Shown here: positions 29,504-37,204 of the stretch, piece after piece
Position numbering within the stretch: the first letter of the stretch is position 1
Layout: each line of letters starts with the position of its first letter
Origin: JAAYYY01 sp964579295
GTDB taxonomy: Bacteria > Chloroflexota > Anaerolineae > Promineifilales > Promineifilaceae
Length of the DNA stretch: 64,000 bases
Direction of reading: 5' to 3'
Assembly: GCA_964579295.1 (NCBI GenBank)
Contig: CAZOGK010000004.1
Span: 62,001 to 126,000 of the forward strand
Made by a program: the position numbers and the translations under genes
The notes under the pieces: model-generated
Database searches by the model: none
Told to the model about the DNA's origin: nothing
The model's input: the letters and a program-made list of their open reading frames with translations, nothing else

Positions 29504-29971
29504 ATGTTCTGGAGAGATAGCGGACCGCGCTCCCTCTGGCGGGAGATGGACCGGTTACAGCGGGAAATGAACCGTGTGATGGGCGCTTTCACGCCGCGCG
29601 GCGCCGGCAGCTTCCCGGCCCTGAACGTCTGGGCCAACGAGGAGCACGTCGTCCTGACGGCCGAGCTGCCCGGCGTTGACCCCGGCAGCCTCGATATTTC
29701 CGTCGTGGGCGACACGATTACCCTCTCCGGCCGGCGCGAGCTGGATGCCGGCGGCGACGAGGCGCGCTACCACCGCCACGAGCGCTGGCACGGCAGCTTC
29801 ACCCGCACGATGCAGCTCCCTTTCCGTATCGACGCCGACGAGGTGGACGCCAACTACAGCAAGGGCGTTCTCCAGGTAACGTTGCCGCGCGCCGAGGAAG
29901 ACCGGCCGCGCCGTATCCAGATCGGCGGCGCAGAGGAGTACGAGCGCCTGGCGGAGGCCGAGCCGGCCTGA
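29504..29971 (+). CDS. Small heat-shock protein (Hsp20), first of three
   Basis: A 155-aa alpha-crystallin-domain chaperone that holds unfolding proteins in the cytoplasm. The N-terminus (MFWRDSGPRSLWREMDRLQREMNRVMGAF) is the usual flexible arm. The crystallin domain runs from about residue 42 (FPALNVWANEEHVVLTAELPG) to ANYSKGVLQVTLPRAEEDRPRRI, which includes the conserved A-x-x-x-n-G-V-L box. GAGGAGG lies 9 bases before the ATG. Confidence 0.95.
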   Translation: MFWRDSGPRSLWREMDRLQREMNRVMGAFTPRGAGSFPALNVWANEEHVVLTAELPGVDPGSLDISVVGDTITLSGRRELDAGGDEARYHRHERWHGSFTRTMQLPFRIDADEVDANYSKGVLQVTLPRAEEDRPRRIQIGGAEEYERLAEAEPA

Positions 29972-30050
29972 AGAGACGCCGGCCCCGGCCAGCACCACAA
30001 GCATAACGGCGCGCCCCGCGCGCGCCGCGACGAGAGGAGGTAACCACATC

Positions 30051-30449
30051 ATGGACGAAATGGAACGCACGGAAAAGCAAGAACTTGAAGCGCGTAACGG
30101 CGCCGAGCGCACCCGGACCAGCCGTCTCTACATGCCGCGCGTCGACATCTTCGAGCAGGACGACGAGACGGTGCTGGTCGCCGACATGCCCGGCGTGGAC
30201 GAGCAGTCGGTGGACATCACCCTGGAAAAGAACATTCTGACCATCAAGGGCTACGCCGCCGACCCCATGCCTGGCTACGGCCTGGCCTACAGCGAATATG
30301 GCATCGGCGATTACGAGCGCACCTTTGCCCTTTCCGACGAAGTAGATCGCAATCAGATCCAGGCGTCGATGAAAGACGGCGTGCTGCGGCTGATTCTGCC
30401 CAAGGCCGAGGAGGCGCGCACGCGCAAGATAGAGGTCAGCACCGGCTGA
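30051..30449 (+). CDS. Small heat-shock protein (Hsp20), second of three
   Basis: A 132-aa alpha-crystallin-domain protein, more diverged than its neighbours. YMPRVDIFEQDDETVLVADMPGVDEQSVDITLEKN is the first half of the domain, and SMKDGVLRLILPKAEEARTRKIEV carries the GVL box. It lacks the long N-terminal arm of the first and third copies. It also has an aromatic insertion (YGLAYSEYGIGDYERTFALS), a feature of a distinct Hsp20 subgroup. GAGGAGG precedes the ATG at 30051. Confidence 0.93.
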   Translation: MDEMERTEKQELEARNGAERTRTSRLYMPRVDIFEQDDETVLVADMPGVDEQSVDITLEKNILTIKGYAADPMPGYGLAYSEYGIGDYERTFALSDEVDRNQIQASMKDGVLRLILPKAEEARTRKIEVSTG

Positions 30450-30516
30450 CCCGCCGCCTGACCGGCGCCCCCTGAATCTGTTTGCGTTGACAAAATCGAC
30501 AAGGAGGTGAAACACG

Positions 30517-31038
30517 ATGCGAGTCAGCGATCTGGTACCCTGGCGCGGGCGCGGAGAGCTGCCCGCCCGTCGCGATGACCCATTTACTAGCATGCGCCTT
30601 GAGATGAACCGCCTGTTTGACGATTTCTTCCGAGGTCTGGAACCCGCCGGCAATGGCGAGCGCGCCGGCCTGCTGCCCTGGCGGCAGAGCGGCGCGTTCT
30701 CCCCCACGGTCAACCTCGCCGAGACCGACGATGCGCTGGAGGCGACTGTCGAGCTACCGGGCATGACCGAGGACGACGTCGAGGTTAGCGTTACCCGCGA
30801 TGGCCTGGTCATCAGCGGCGAGAAGCGTGAGGAGCAGGCCGAGGAGGACGAGGAGCGCAGCTACTACCGCCGCGAGCGGAGCTACGGCTACTTCCGCCGC
30901 ACCATCCCGCTGCCCGAGGGCGCCGTCGACCGCGACGCCTGTGAGGCGACCTTCGAAAATGGCGTGCTGACGGTGCGGCTGCCCAAGCGGGCCGACGCCC
31001 AGCCCCAGGCGCGCCGTATTGAAGTGCGGCGCGGCTAA
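30517..31038 (+). CDS. Small heat-shock protein (Hsp20), third of three
   Basis: A 173-aa Hsp20 with a long N-terminal arm (MRVSDLVPWRGRGELPARRDDP, then MRLEMNRLFDDFFRGLEP). The crystallin domain runs from PTVNLAETDDALEATVELPGM to ATFENGVLTVRLPKRADAQPQ. An acidic KREEQAEEDEERSYYRRERS loop is typical of the class. AAGGAGG lies before the ATG. A strong terminator follows at 31066-31093, so the three genes form one unit. Confidence 0.95.
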   Translation: MRVSDLVPWRGRGELPARRDDPFTSMRLEMNRLFDDFFRGLEPAGNGERAGLLPWRQSGAFSPTVNLAETDDALEATVELPGMTEDDVEVSVTRDGLVISGEKREEQAEEDEERSYYRRERSYGYFRRTIPLPEGAVDRDACEATFENGVLTVRLPKRADAQPQARRIEVRRG

Positions 31039-31065
31039 TAGCGCGCCCTTTTCCTAAGAAAGCGA

Positions 31066-31093
31066 AGAGCCGGCGGCATGGCCCGCCGGCTCT
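31066..31093 (+). terminator. Intrinsic terminator after the Hsp20 cluster
   Basis: AGAGCCGGCGG (31066-31076) and CCGCCGGCTCT (31083-31093) pair perfectly over 11 bases around a 6-base loop, followed by TTCTGTTGTG. Confidence 0.85.
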
Positions 31094-31122
31094 TTCTGTT
31101 GTGTACCATTGCTAGACAACGA

Positions 31123-31205
31123 GGCAACAGACCGCAATGGCGCCGCAGCGACTGAGGCCGCAACGACCAGCGGCGCCGTTGTCGTATTGACTTCAGTCGT
31201 TCGCC
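31123..31205. repeat. 83-base intergenic repeat, copy 2
   Basis: The second copy of the element at 19164-19246, in the same orientation. It lies just beyond the Hsp20 terminator and before a convergent gene. The central hairpin becomes GAC-TTCA-GTC with partial G-U compensation. Confidence 0.7.
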
Positions 31206-31239
31206 TGGGCAAAAGGTTCGTTGATTCTGGCGGCGATTG

Positions 31240-31830
31240 TCAGCGCATCACAGCATAGACGGCCAGCGGCCGCGGCTGTTCGGGGAGGTCGACCATGCCC
31301 AGGTCGTGCACGTAAAAACCATTCCCTTCCGGCAGGGCGCGCACCATCTCCTCGCTAACAAAGAGAGCGGGGAAGGGCGCCTGCTGGTTGAGGACGCTGA
31401 GGTTGGCCGCCTCCAGCACGCCCGCCTCCAGCAGGTTGGTGGGTTGCGCCATGCCCGTATGCAGGCCAATGCCAATGCGGTAGGTAGGGCGCTTTGCGCT
31501 CTCGTCTTCCTGGCACAGCCGGTCCAGGCGCGCGCGCAGCGTCAGCGCCGCGCGCAGGGCCAGGCGGGTCGGCTGCGCTGGAAACAGGGTGAGCATCCGG
31601 TTCTCCCCAAGCTCGGCGGTGACCCCGCCAAAGGCGCTGCCCACCTGGCGAATGATGCGCCGGAACTGGGCAAGCTGGGCCGGTCTCGCCGGCTCTTCCG
31701 GCAACTTGCTGAACTGGATGACGAGGGCCGTTACCGAGCTGGCTTCCCCCGGCAAGGACGCTAACATGGTCTCCGATACCTGCAACGGATTAGGCAAGCC
31801 CTGAACCTCCTTGCACTCATCAGACTCCAT
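31240..31830 (-). CDS. Degenerate class III nucleotide-cyclase-domain protein
   Basis: A 196-aa cytoplasmic protein with the outline of an adenylate/guanylate cyclase catalytic domain. VTALVIQFSKLPEEPARP stands where active enzymes read VxxLFxDIxGFT. GGVTAELGENRMLTLFP stands where they read GGxxxKxxGDxxxAxF. YRIGIGLHTGMA is the usual RIGIGIHTG segment. Both metal-binding Asp positions are lost (Gln and Glu instead), so cyclase activity is unlikely. A regulatory or scaffolding role is possible. There is no ribosome binding site. The -10 box lies 6 bases before the ATG, so translation is probably leaderless. Confidence 0.65.
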   Translation of the reverse strand: MESDECKEVQGLPNPLQVSETMLASLPGEASSVTALVIQFSKLPEEPARPAQLAQFRRIIRQVGSAFGGVTAELGENRMLTLFPAQPTRLALRAALTLRARLDRLCQEDESAKRPTYRIGIGLHTGMAQPTNLLEAGVLEAANLSVLNQQAPFPALFVSEEMVRALPEGNGFYVHDLGMVDLPEQPRPLAVYAVMR

Positions 31831-31836
31831 AGCTGC

Positions 31837-31865
31837 ATTCTAAAGAACGGCGCCGCCGGTAGCAA
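31837..31865 (-). promoter_or_regulatory. Leaderless-type promoter of the cyclase-like gene
   Basis: Reading the minus strand, TTGCTA (31865-31860) and TAGAAT (31842-31837) are separated by 17 bases. Six bases then separate the -10 box from the ATG at 31830. Confidence 0.65.
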
Positions 31866-31892
31866 TGGTTCTTTTGGGGGAAGGGCCGCCGC

Positions 31893-32783
31893 TCAGCCGG
31901 CGCCGGCCAGGAGACGCTCCAATCCTTCTTCCAGGGGAACAGCCGCCTGCCAGCCGAGCGCGGCTCGGCCCAGCGACGGATCGGCGATTTGCGATAGGCT
32001 CTCGCCCGGCCGGTCCGGGCGCGCCCCGCGCAGCGGGCGCCCGCCGCCGTTCGCCAGCGCGTAGATGCGGTCCACCACGTCGCCTACGCTTGTTCCCCGC
32101 CCCGTGCCCAGCTCCACCGTCGCCCCCGGCGCCAGCGGCCTGGCAATCAGCGCCAGCAGCCCGGCCACCACGTCGTCCACGTAGATCCAGTCGCGCACCT
32201 GGCGTCCACTGGTCATGGCAAAATCGGCGCCGGCGCGCGCCGCGGCCAGCGCCGCCGGCACCAGCGCGTGCGCCGGCTGCCCCGGCCCATAAGCCTGGTA
32301 AACCATTGCCCCGGCAATGGGCCAGCCGCGCGTGCGCACATACATGCGGCAGAACTGCCACACGGCGGCCTTGCTGGCCGCGTAATGGTTCTGTGCGTCA
32401 CGCTCGCCCGGCGTGCGGGCGACGATAATCTGCGCCGGCGCGGCCTGCTCACAGCAGGCGTGCAGCAGGTTCAGCGTGCCGCTGACGTTGTGCGCGATGG
32501 CCGTCTCCACCGGCAAAAAGGGGTCGGTGACCCCGGCGGCGGCCAGGTGGACGACCATCTCCGGCGCCGCTTCCTGCACGGCGTCACAGGCTGCCTGGCC
32601 GTCGCGCAGGTCGGCATAGACGATGCCCAGGCGCGGCGCCAGCCCCGCCAGCGGCGCGGGCAGGGAGCGACCCTGCCGGTATGCTTCGCGCAGCAGCAGC
32701 GTCACCGCGTATCCCTGCTCTACGGCCGCCGCGGCCAGGCGGCGGCCCACAAATCCTGTTGCTCCGGTAATCAGCAGCCGCAT
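31893..32783 (-). CDS. NAD(P)-dependent sugar epimerase/dehydratase
   Basis: A 296-aa extended short-chain dehydrogenase. The dinucleotide-binding motif is ITGATGFVGRRLA at the N-terminus, VHLAAAGVTDP is the NNAG-like region, and YAASKAAVW provides the catalytic Tyr and Lys. Substrate-binding residues follow (YGPGQPAHALVPA, GRQVRDWIYVDDVV). It starts directly after the stop of the sugar nucleotidyltransferase gene (TAGATG). The pair probably makes or modifies an activated sugar for surface polysaccharide. The exact sugar is not evident. Confidence 0.85.
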   Translation of the reverse strand: MRLLITGATGFVGRRLAAAAVEQGYAVTLLLREAYRQGRSLPAPLAGLAPRLGIVYADLRDGQAACDAVQEAAPEMVVHLAAAGVTDPFLPVETAIAHNVSGTLNLLHACCEQAAPAQIIVARTPGERDAQNHYAASKAAVWQFCRMYVRTRGWPIAGAMVYQAYGPGQPAHALVPAALAAARAGADFAMTSGRQVRDWIYVDDVVAGLLALIARPLAPGATVELGTGRGTSVGDVVDRIYALANGGGRPLRGARPDRPGESLSQIADPSLGRAALGWQAAVPLEEGLERLLAGAG

Positions 32784-33581
32784 CTACCACACTTTCCAGG
32801 GAGCGCTCTCCTGCCACATCTCTTCCAGCACCAGCGTGTCCTTCAGCGTATCCATCGAGCGCCAGAAGCCCGGGTGACGATAGCGCATAAGCTGCCCCTG
32901 CGCCGCCAGCTCCGGCAATATCTGCCGTTCCAGATGCACGTCGGCGTCGTTGCCGATGCGCGACAGCACCTCGCGCTCGAAGAGCATGAAGCCGGCGTTG
33001 ATCCAGTAGGGCAGGTCCGGCTTTTGTTGGTAGGCGGTCACCTGGTCGTCGTCGCCTGCTTCGAGGATGCCATACTGGAAGGGCACGCGCACGCTGGTGA
33101 TAGTGGCCAGCCGCCCATGCGCCAGATGAAAGTTGAGCAGGGCCTCGATGTCCACGTTGCCGACGCCATCCCCATAGGTAACGAAAAAGCGCTCGCCGCC
33201 CAGGTAGGCGGCGAGGCGCAGCAGCCGGCTCGCCTTTTCCGTGTGCAGCCCCGTATCGGCCAGCGTCACCTGCCAGCGCGGGTGGTCGGCGACGCCGTGA
33301 TATTGCATCGCCAGCTGCGGGTCGCGATGGATGGGGCCGCCGAGCTGCATCGTCACGTCGCGGGCCATCGCCTCGTAATTGACAAAGTAGCGCTTGATTT
33401 CTTCGGCGCCGGAGCCCAGCGCCAGGACAAAGCGGTTATAGCCAAAGGCGGAGTAGATGCGCATGACGTGCCAGATAATGGGCCGCCCGCCAATCTCTAC
33501 CAGCTCTTTCTTGGTGAGGGTGCCGCCGCGCATGCGCGTTCCCTCCCCCCCACAAAGGATGACGACGGGAATATCGCTCAT
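32784..33581 (-). CDS. Sugar-1-phosphate nucleotidyltransferase, glucose-1-phosphate cytidylyltransferase-like
   Basis: A 265-aa nucleotidyltransferase. VVILCGGEGTRMRGGTLTKKELVEIGGRPIIWHVM is the signature of the RfbF group, which makes CDP-glucose. WQVTLADTGLHTEKASRLLR, FFVTYGDGVGNVDI and PYWINAGFMLFE also match that group. The common nucleotidyltransferase motif has PKPM at the lysine position; here it reads LTKKELVEIGG. Assignment to the CDP-glucose route is a family-level inference. It lies 21 bases after mtnA and abuts the epimerase gene. Confidence 0.82.
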   Translation of the reverse strand: MSDIPVVILCGGEGTRMRGGTLTKKELVEIGGRPIIWHVMRIYSAFGYNRFVLALGSGAEEIKRYFVNYEAMARDVTMQLGGPIHRDPQLAMQYHGVADHPRWQVTLADTGLHTEKASRLLRLAAYLGGERFFVTYGDGVGNVDIEALLNFHLAHGRLATITSVRVPFQYGILEAGDDDQVTAYQQKPDLPYWINAGFMLFEREVLSRIGNDADVHLERQILPELAAQGQLMRYRHPGFWRSMDTLKDTLVLEEMWQESAPWKVW

Positions 33582-33602
33582 TTGCTCTGGTCTCGCCCGG
33601 CC

Positions 33603-34655
33603 CTACTCGCCCTGCGCCTTCGTCACGGCTTCACGCAGATGCTTGACGAACGGCGGGTAGACGATGCCCACTTCGGTTACGATGCCCGTCACATAGCGGT
33701 GGGGCGTCACGTCGAAGGCCGGGTTGCGCGCCGTGCTACCCTCCGGCGCAATGCGCTGCCCGGCCACGCAAAGCACTTCATCCGGCGGCCGCTCCTCGAT
33801 GGGAATCAGGTCGCCATGTTCCAGCGCCAGGTCCACCGTGCTCGTAGGCACCACCGGGTAGAAGGGGACGCCGTTTTCTTTGGCGACCACGGCCAGCTTA
33901 TAGGTGCCGATCTTGTTGGCGACGTCGCCATTGGCCGCCGTGCGATCCGAGCCGACGAGTACCAGGTCCACCTGGCCGGTGCGCATAAAATGGCCGGCGG
34001 CGTTGTCGGCAATGATGTCGTGGCTGATGCCGCGCTGCTGCAGCTCCCAGGCGGTGAGTAGCGCTCCCTGCAGCCGCGGCCGCGTCTCGTCCACCAGCAC
34101 GTGGATATTCTTGCCCTGCTCGTGCGCGGCGAAAATCACGCCCAGCGCCGTCCCCCAATCAACCGTAGCCAGCGCCCCGGTGTTACAGTGGTGCAAAATG
34201 GTGTCGCCGTCCTCTACCAGCTCGGCGCCGTGGTAGCCCATGCGCCGGTTTAGCTCCACGTCCGCGTCGGCAATCTCCTGCGCCAGCGCCAGCAGGGCGG
34301 CGCGCATCGCGTCCGCGCCCTGGCCGCGCGTCGCCTCGGCGCGCTTGAGCTGGCGCGCCACCGCCCAGGCCAGGTTGACGGCGGTGGGGCGCGCCGCGTT
34401 CAGCGTCGCCGCCGCCTCTTCCAGGTCGGCCAGCAGCCCGGCTTCGTCCGCTGCGCTGCTCTCGCGCGCCGCCAGCGCCATGCCAAACGCAGCGGCCGCG
34501 CCAATGGCCGGCGCGCCGCGCACGTACATCTCGGTAATCGCCCGCGCCACCTCGCGGTAGTCGTCGAAGCTGACCAGCTCAAAGTGGGCCGGTAGCAGCC
34601 GCTGGTCAATCATCTCGACGCGGTTCCTGTCGTAGTCCCAGGATACGGTTCGCAT
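33603..34655 (-). CDS. mtnA: Methylthioribose-1-phosphate isomerase
   Basis: The enzyme converts 5-methylthioribose-1-phosphate to the ribulose form in methionine salvage; it belongs to the eIF2B-alpha-like fold. The 350-aa product has RGAPAIGAAAAFG, ILHHCNTGALATVDWGTALGVI (with the catalytic Cys) and LVGSDRTAANGDVANKIGTYKLAV (with the catalytic Asp). The start at 34655 (MRTVSWDYD) has GAGGAGG immediately upstream; the open frame further upstream does not look coding. No other salvage genes are here. Confidence 0.93.
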   Translation of the reverse strand: MRTVSWDYDRNRVEMIDQRLLPAHFELVSFDDYREVARAITEMYVRGAPAIGAAAAFGMALAARESSAADEAGLLADLEEAAATLNAARPTAVNLAWAVARQLKRAEATRGQGADAMRAALLALAQEIADADVELNRRMGYHGAELVEDGDTILHHCNTGALATVDWGTALGVIFAAHEQGKNIHVLVDETRPRLQGALLTAWELQQRGISHDIIADNAAGHFMRTGQVDLVLVGSDRTAANGDVANKIGTYKLAVVAKENGVPFYPVVPTSTVDLALEHGDLIPIEERPPDEVLCVAGQRIAPEGSTARNPAFDVTPHRYVTGIVTEVGIVYPPFVKHLREAVTKAQGE

Positions 34656-34869
34656 TACTCCTCCTCGGGTGCTGCTCGCGGCGTCCTCGTGAGCAGGCGC
34701 CGCCGGACGGGGATCATAGCACAGCCCGGAGGCCGTAGCCACCACTGGCCGATAGCGAACCGTAGGAGTCCGGCATGCCAGACTCGCACCGCCGGCGTGT
34801 CCCGTAGGTGTAAGTTCCTCGGCTTGCAGTACAATAAGCGTCCTGACGCCAACTGCGGGGGAAAGATTG

Positions 34870-36213
34870 ATGGGAAGACAACGCTCTCTTCTGGCAACGG
34901 CAAAACATTGGCTGACGCCGGGCATCGGCATAAAGCGATGGCTGCTCGTGCTGGCCGTGGGCGCGAATCTGACCGGCCTCGGCCTCATCTACGTCCTGCT
35001 CGCCTTCTACCGGCAGGAGGTGGTGCCCGAGCCGCTCTACCGCATCCTGGTGCTGGCCTTCTTGCCCATTCCCCTACGCATTGTGCTGCCGCTCCTGCTG
35101 GGACTGGCGCTGCTCTCCGTCGGCGTCGCCCGCCTCAGCCGTAATCTGCTGGAGCCGTTCCGCCGGCCGGGCGACTCGGTGGGCGCCAGCCGCTACCGGC
35201 ACGTGCGGCGCAGCCGCGGCCCGGCCTTCGTCGCCATCGGCGGCGGCACCGGCATGCCCAGCCTGCTGCGCGGCATCAAAGCCTTTACCAGCAACATCAC
35301 CGCCGTGGTCACCGTGGCCGACGATGGCGGCAGCAGCGGGCGGCTGCGCCAGGAGCTGGGCCTCCCGCCACCCGGCGATTTCCGCAACAATATCGCCGCG
35401 CTGGCAGAAGACGAGGCGCTCATGACCCACGTCCTGCAATATCGCTTTGGCGGCGCCCACGCCGGTAACGGCCAGGGCGAGCTGCGCGGCCATGCGTTCG
35501 GCAACCTGCTGCTGGCGGCGCTGACGGGCGTCACCGGCAGCTTCGACGAAGGGCTGATAGCCGCCGAGCGCGTGCTGGCCGTGCAAGGTCGGGTGCTGCC
35601 CGCTACCCTCGACCAGGTCTCTCTGGTGGCCGAAGTGGCGCAGCAGGCGGGCGACGGCAGCACGAAAACCCTGCGCGTGGAAGGCGAGTCGGCCATCCCC
35701 CGCGCCGGGGGGCGCATCGAGCAAATCTACCTGGAGCCATCCACGGCCCACGCCTACCCGCCCGCCGTGCAGGCCATCCTGCAGGCCGACGCCGTCGTCC
35801 TCGGCCCCGGCAGCCTGTACACGAGCATTGTGCCCAACCTGCTCGTGCCCGGCATTGCCCAGGCCATCCGCCACACGCGCGCGCTGCGCATCTACATCTG
35901 TAACCTCGCCGTCCAGCCGGGCGAGACCGACGGCTATTCACTCTCCGACCACGTCGCCGCCATCGATCGGGTTCTGGGCGGCAACTACCTGGACGTGGTC
36001 ATCGCCAGCGACCGGCACGATCCTGCCCGCCTCTCGGCCGAAGAGAGACAGCGCACCATCCTGGTGGAGCCGCTGTGGCGCTTTACCCGCCGCGACACGC
36101 GCCTCATCACCGCCGACCTCGCCGACGAAGCGCGCCCGTGGCGGCACGACAGCGAGAAGCTGGCCGCCATCCTGAAGAAAATCGCCGGCGACGGCGGCTG
36201 GTCTGCCTGGTAA
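34870..36213 (+). CDS. yvcK: CofD/YvcK-family protein (gluconeogenesis factor-like)
   Basis: A 447-aa protein. Two N-terminal membrane segments (WLLVLAVGANLTGLGLIYVLLAF and ILVLAFLPIPLRIVLPLLLGLALL) precede the CofD-like domain, which starts FVAIGGGTGMPSLLRGIKAF. Further motifs are TVADDGGSSGRLRQELGLPPPGD and LGPGSLYTSIVPNLLVPGIAQAI. In Bacillus, YvcK binds UDP-GlcNAc and affects cell shape and growth on gluconeogenic carbon. The membrane-anchored form is known in Chloroflexota and some other phyla. A TTG precedes the ATG at 34870 in frame. The MazG-like gene follows 29 bases later. Confidence 0.88.
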   Translation: MGRQRSLLATAKHWLTPGIGIKRWLLVLAVGANLTGLGLIYVLLAFYRQEVVPEPLYRILVLAFLPIPLRIVLPLLLGLALLSVGVARLSRNLLEPFRRPGDSVGASRYRHVRRSRGPAFVAIGGGTGMPSLLRGIKAFTSNITAVVTVADDGGSSGRLRQELGLPPPGDFRNNIAALAEDEALMTHVLQYRFGGAHAGNGQGELRGHAFGNLLLAALTGVTGSFDEGLIAAERVLAVQGRVLPATLDQVSLVAEVAQQAGDGSTKTLRVEGESAIPRAGGRIEQIYLEPSTAHAYPPAVQAILQADAVVLGPGSLYTSIVPNLLVPGIAQAIRHTRALRIYICNLAVQPGETDGYSLSDHVAAIDRVLGGNYLDVVIASDRHDPARLSAEERQRTILVEPLWRFTRRDTRLITADLADEARPWRHDSEKLAAILKKIAGDGGWSAW

Positions 36214-36242
36214 CCGCCACGCGCCTGAAACGGTTGACAGCG

Positions 36243-36548
36243 ATGGAACTCAAAGAGCTTGAAGCCCGCATGCATGAATTCGTCGCCAGCAAAGGCTGGT
36301 ACGAGCCCGGCTCGCCCAAAGAGCAGAGCCAGCGCAACCTCGCCATTTCGCTGGCTCTGGAGGCTGGCGAGGTGTTGGAACATTTCCAATGGCGGGAAGA
36401 AAGCAGCGACCGGGAGGCGCTGGCCGGCGAGCTGGCCGACGTCGCCCTCTACCTGCTGCAGCTTGCCAGCATCAGCGGCATCGACCTGGAGCAGGCGATT
36501 CTCGACAAGCTGGCCGAGAACCGCGACAGGGATTGGCCGCAGCCGTGA
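36243..36548 (+). CDS. MazG-like nucleotide pyrophosphohydrolase
   Basis: A 101-aa all-alpha NTP pyrophosphohydrolase of the RS21-C6/dCTPase type. The metal-binding helices are LALEAGEVLEHFQW (EAGE and E) and ELADVALYLLQLA (E and D). Such enzymes remove dCTP analogues or other non-canonical dNTPs. The start at 36243 (MELKELEARMHEFV) matches the family N-terminus. The stop codon overlaps the GTG start of the phosphoesterase gene (GTGA), so the two are coupled. Confidence 0.88.
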   Translation: MELKELEARMHEFVASKGWYEPGSPKEQSQRNLAISLALEAGEVLEHFQWREESSDREALAGELADVALYLLQLASISGIDLEQAILDKLAENRDRDWPQP

Positions 36549-37204
36549 ACATTCTCGCCGTGAGCGACCAGGTTCTGCCCCATCTCTACAGCAGTAGCGT
36601 ACACCAGACTTACCCCCGGCTTGACCTCATCGTCGGCTGCGGCGACCTGCCCTTCTACTATCTGGACTTCCTCGTTTCGGCTCTGGACACGCCGCTGGTT
36701 TACGTGCGCGGTAACCACGACACGTCGCCCCAGTACACCGCCGACGGCCGCGTGCTCACCCGCGTGGACGGCGGCATCGACGTGCATGGCCGCGTCGTCA
36801 CCGTCAAGGGGCTGCGCATCGCTGGCCTGGAAGGCTCCATGCGCTACCGGCCCAATGCGCCGCTGATGTACACCGAAGGGGAGATGCGCTACGAGGTCGC
36901 CCGGCTCGCGCCGCAGCTCCTCTGGAACCGGCTGCGCCACGGCCGGGCGCTGGACATTCTCGTTACACACTCGCCCCCATTCGACATCCACGACCGCCCC
37001 GACCGCGCGCATACCGGCTTTCGCATCTTCCACAACGTCATGCGCTGGTTCCGGCCGCGCTACCTGCTGCACGGCCACGTGCACGTCTACCGCTCTGACC
37101 AGCCGCGCGTCACCATGTTTGCCGAGACGATGATCATCAACGTCTATCCCTACCGCCTGCTCGACCTGCAACGCCCGCCGCTCGTCGACAACCGCTATCG
37201 CTAG
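36545..37204 (+). CDS. Calcineurin-like metallophosphoesterase
   Basis: A 219-aa phosphoesterase with GTG start at 36545. Motifs in order are ILAVSDQVLPHLYS (first metal site, with SDQ rather than DxH), VGCGDLPFYY, VRGNHDTSP, LVTHSPPFDIHD and LLHGHVHVY. The variant first motif occurs in the COG2129-like group, so the enzyme is likely active. The substrate is unknown. The 4-base overlap with the MazG-like gene suggests a linked role in nucleotide or phosphoester clean-up. Its last 4 bases overlap the end of the convergent subtilisin gene. Confidence 0.85.
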   Translation: MNILAVSDQVLPHLYSSSVHQTYPRLDLIVGCGDLPFYYLDFLVSALDTPLVYVRGNHDTSPQYTADGRVLTRVDGGIDVHGRVVTVKGLRIAGLEGSMRYRPNAPLMYTEGEMRYEVARLAPQLLWNRLRHGRALDILVTHSPPFDIHDRPDRAHTGFRIFHNVMRWFRPRYLLHGHVHVYRSDQPRVTMFAETMIINVYPYRLLDLQRPPLVDNRYR

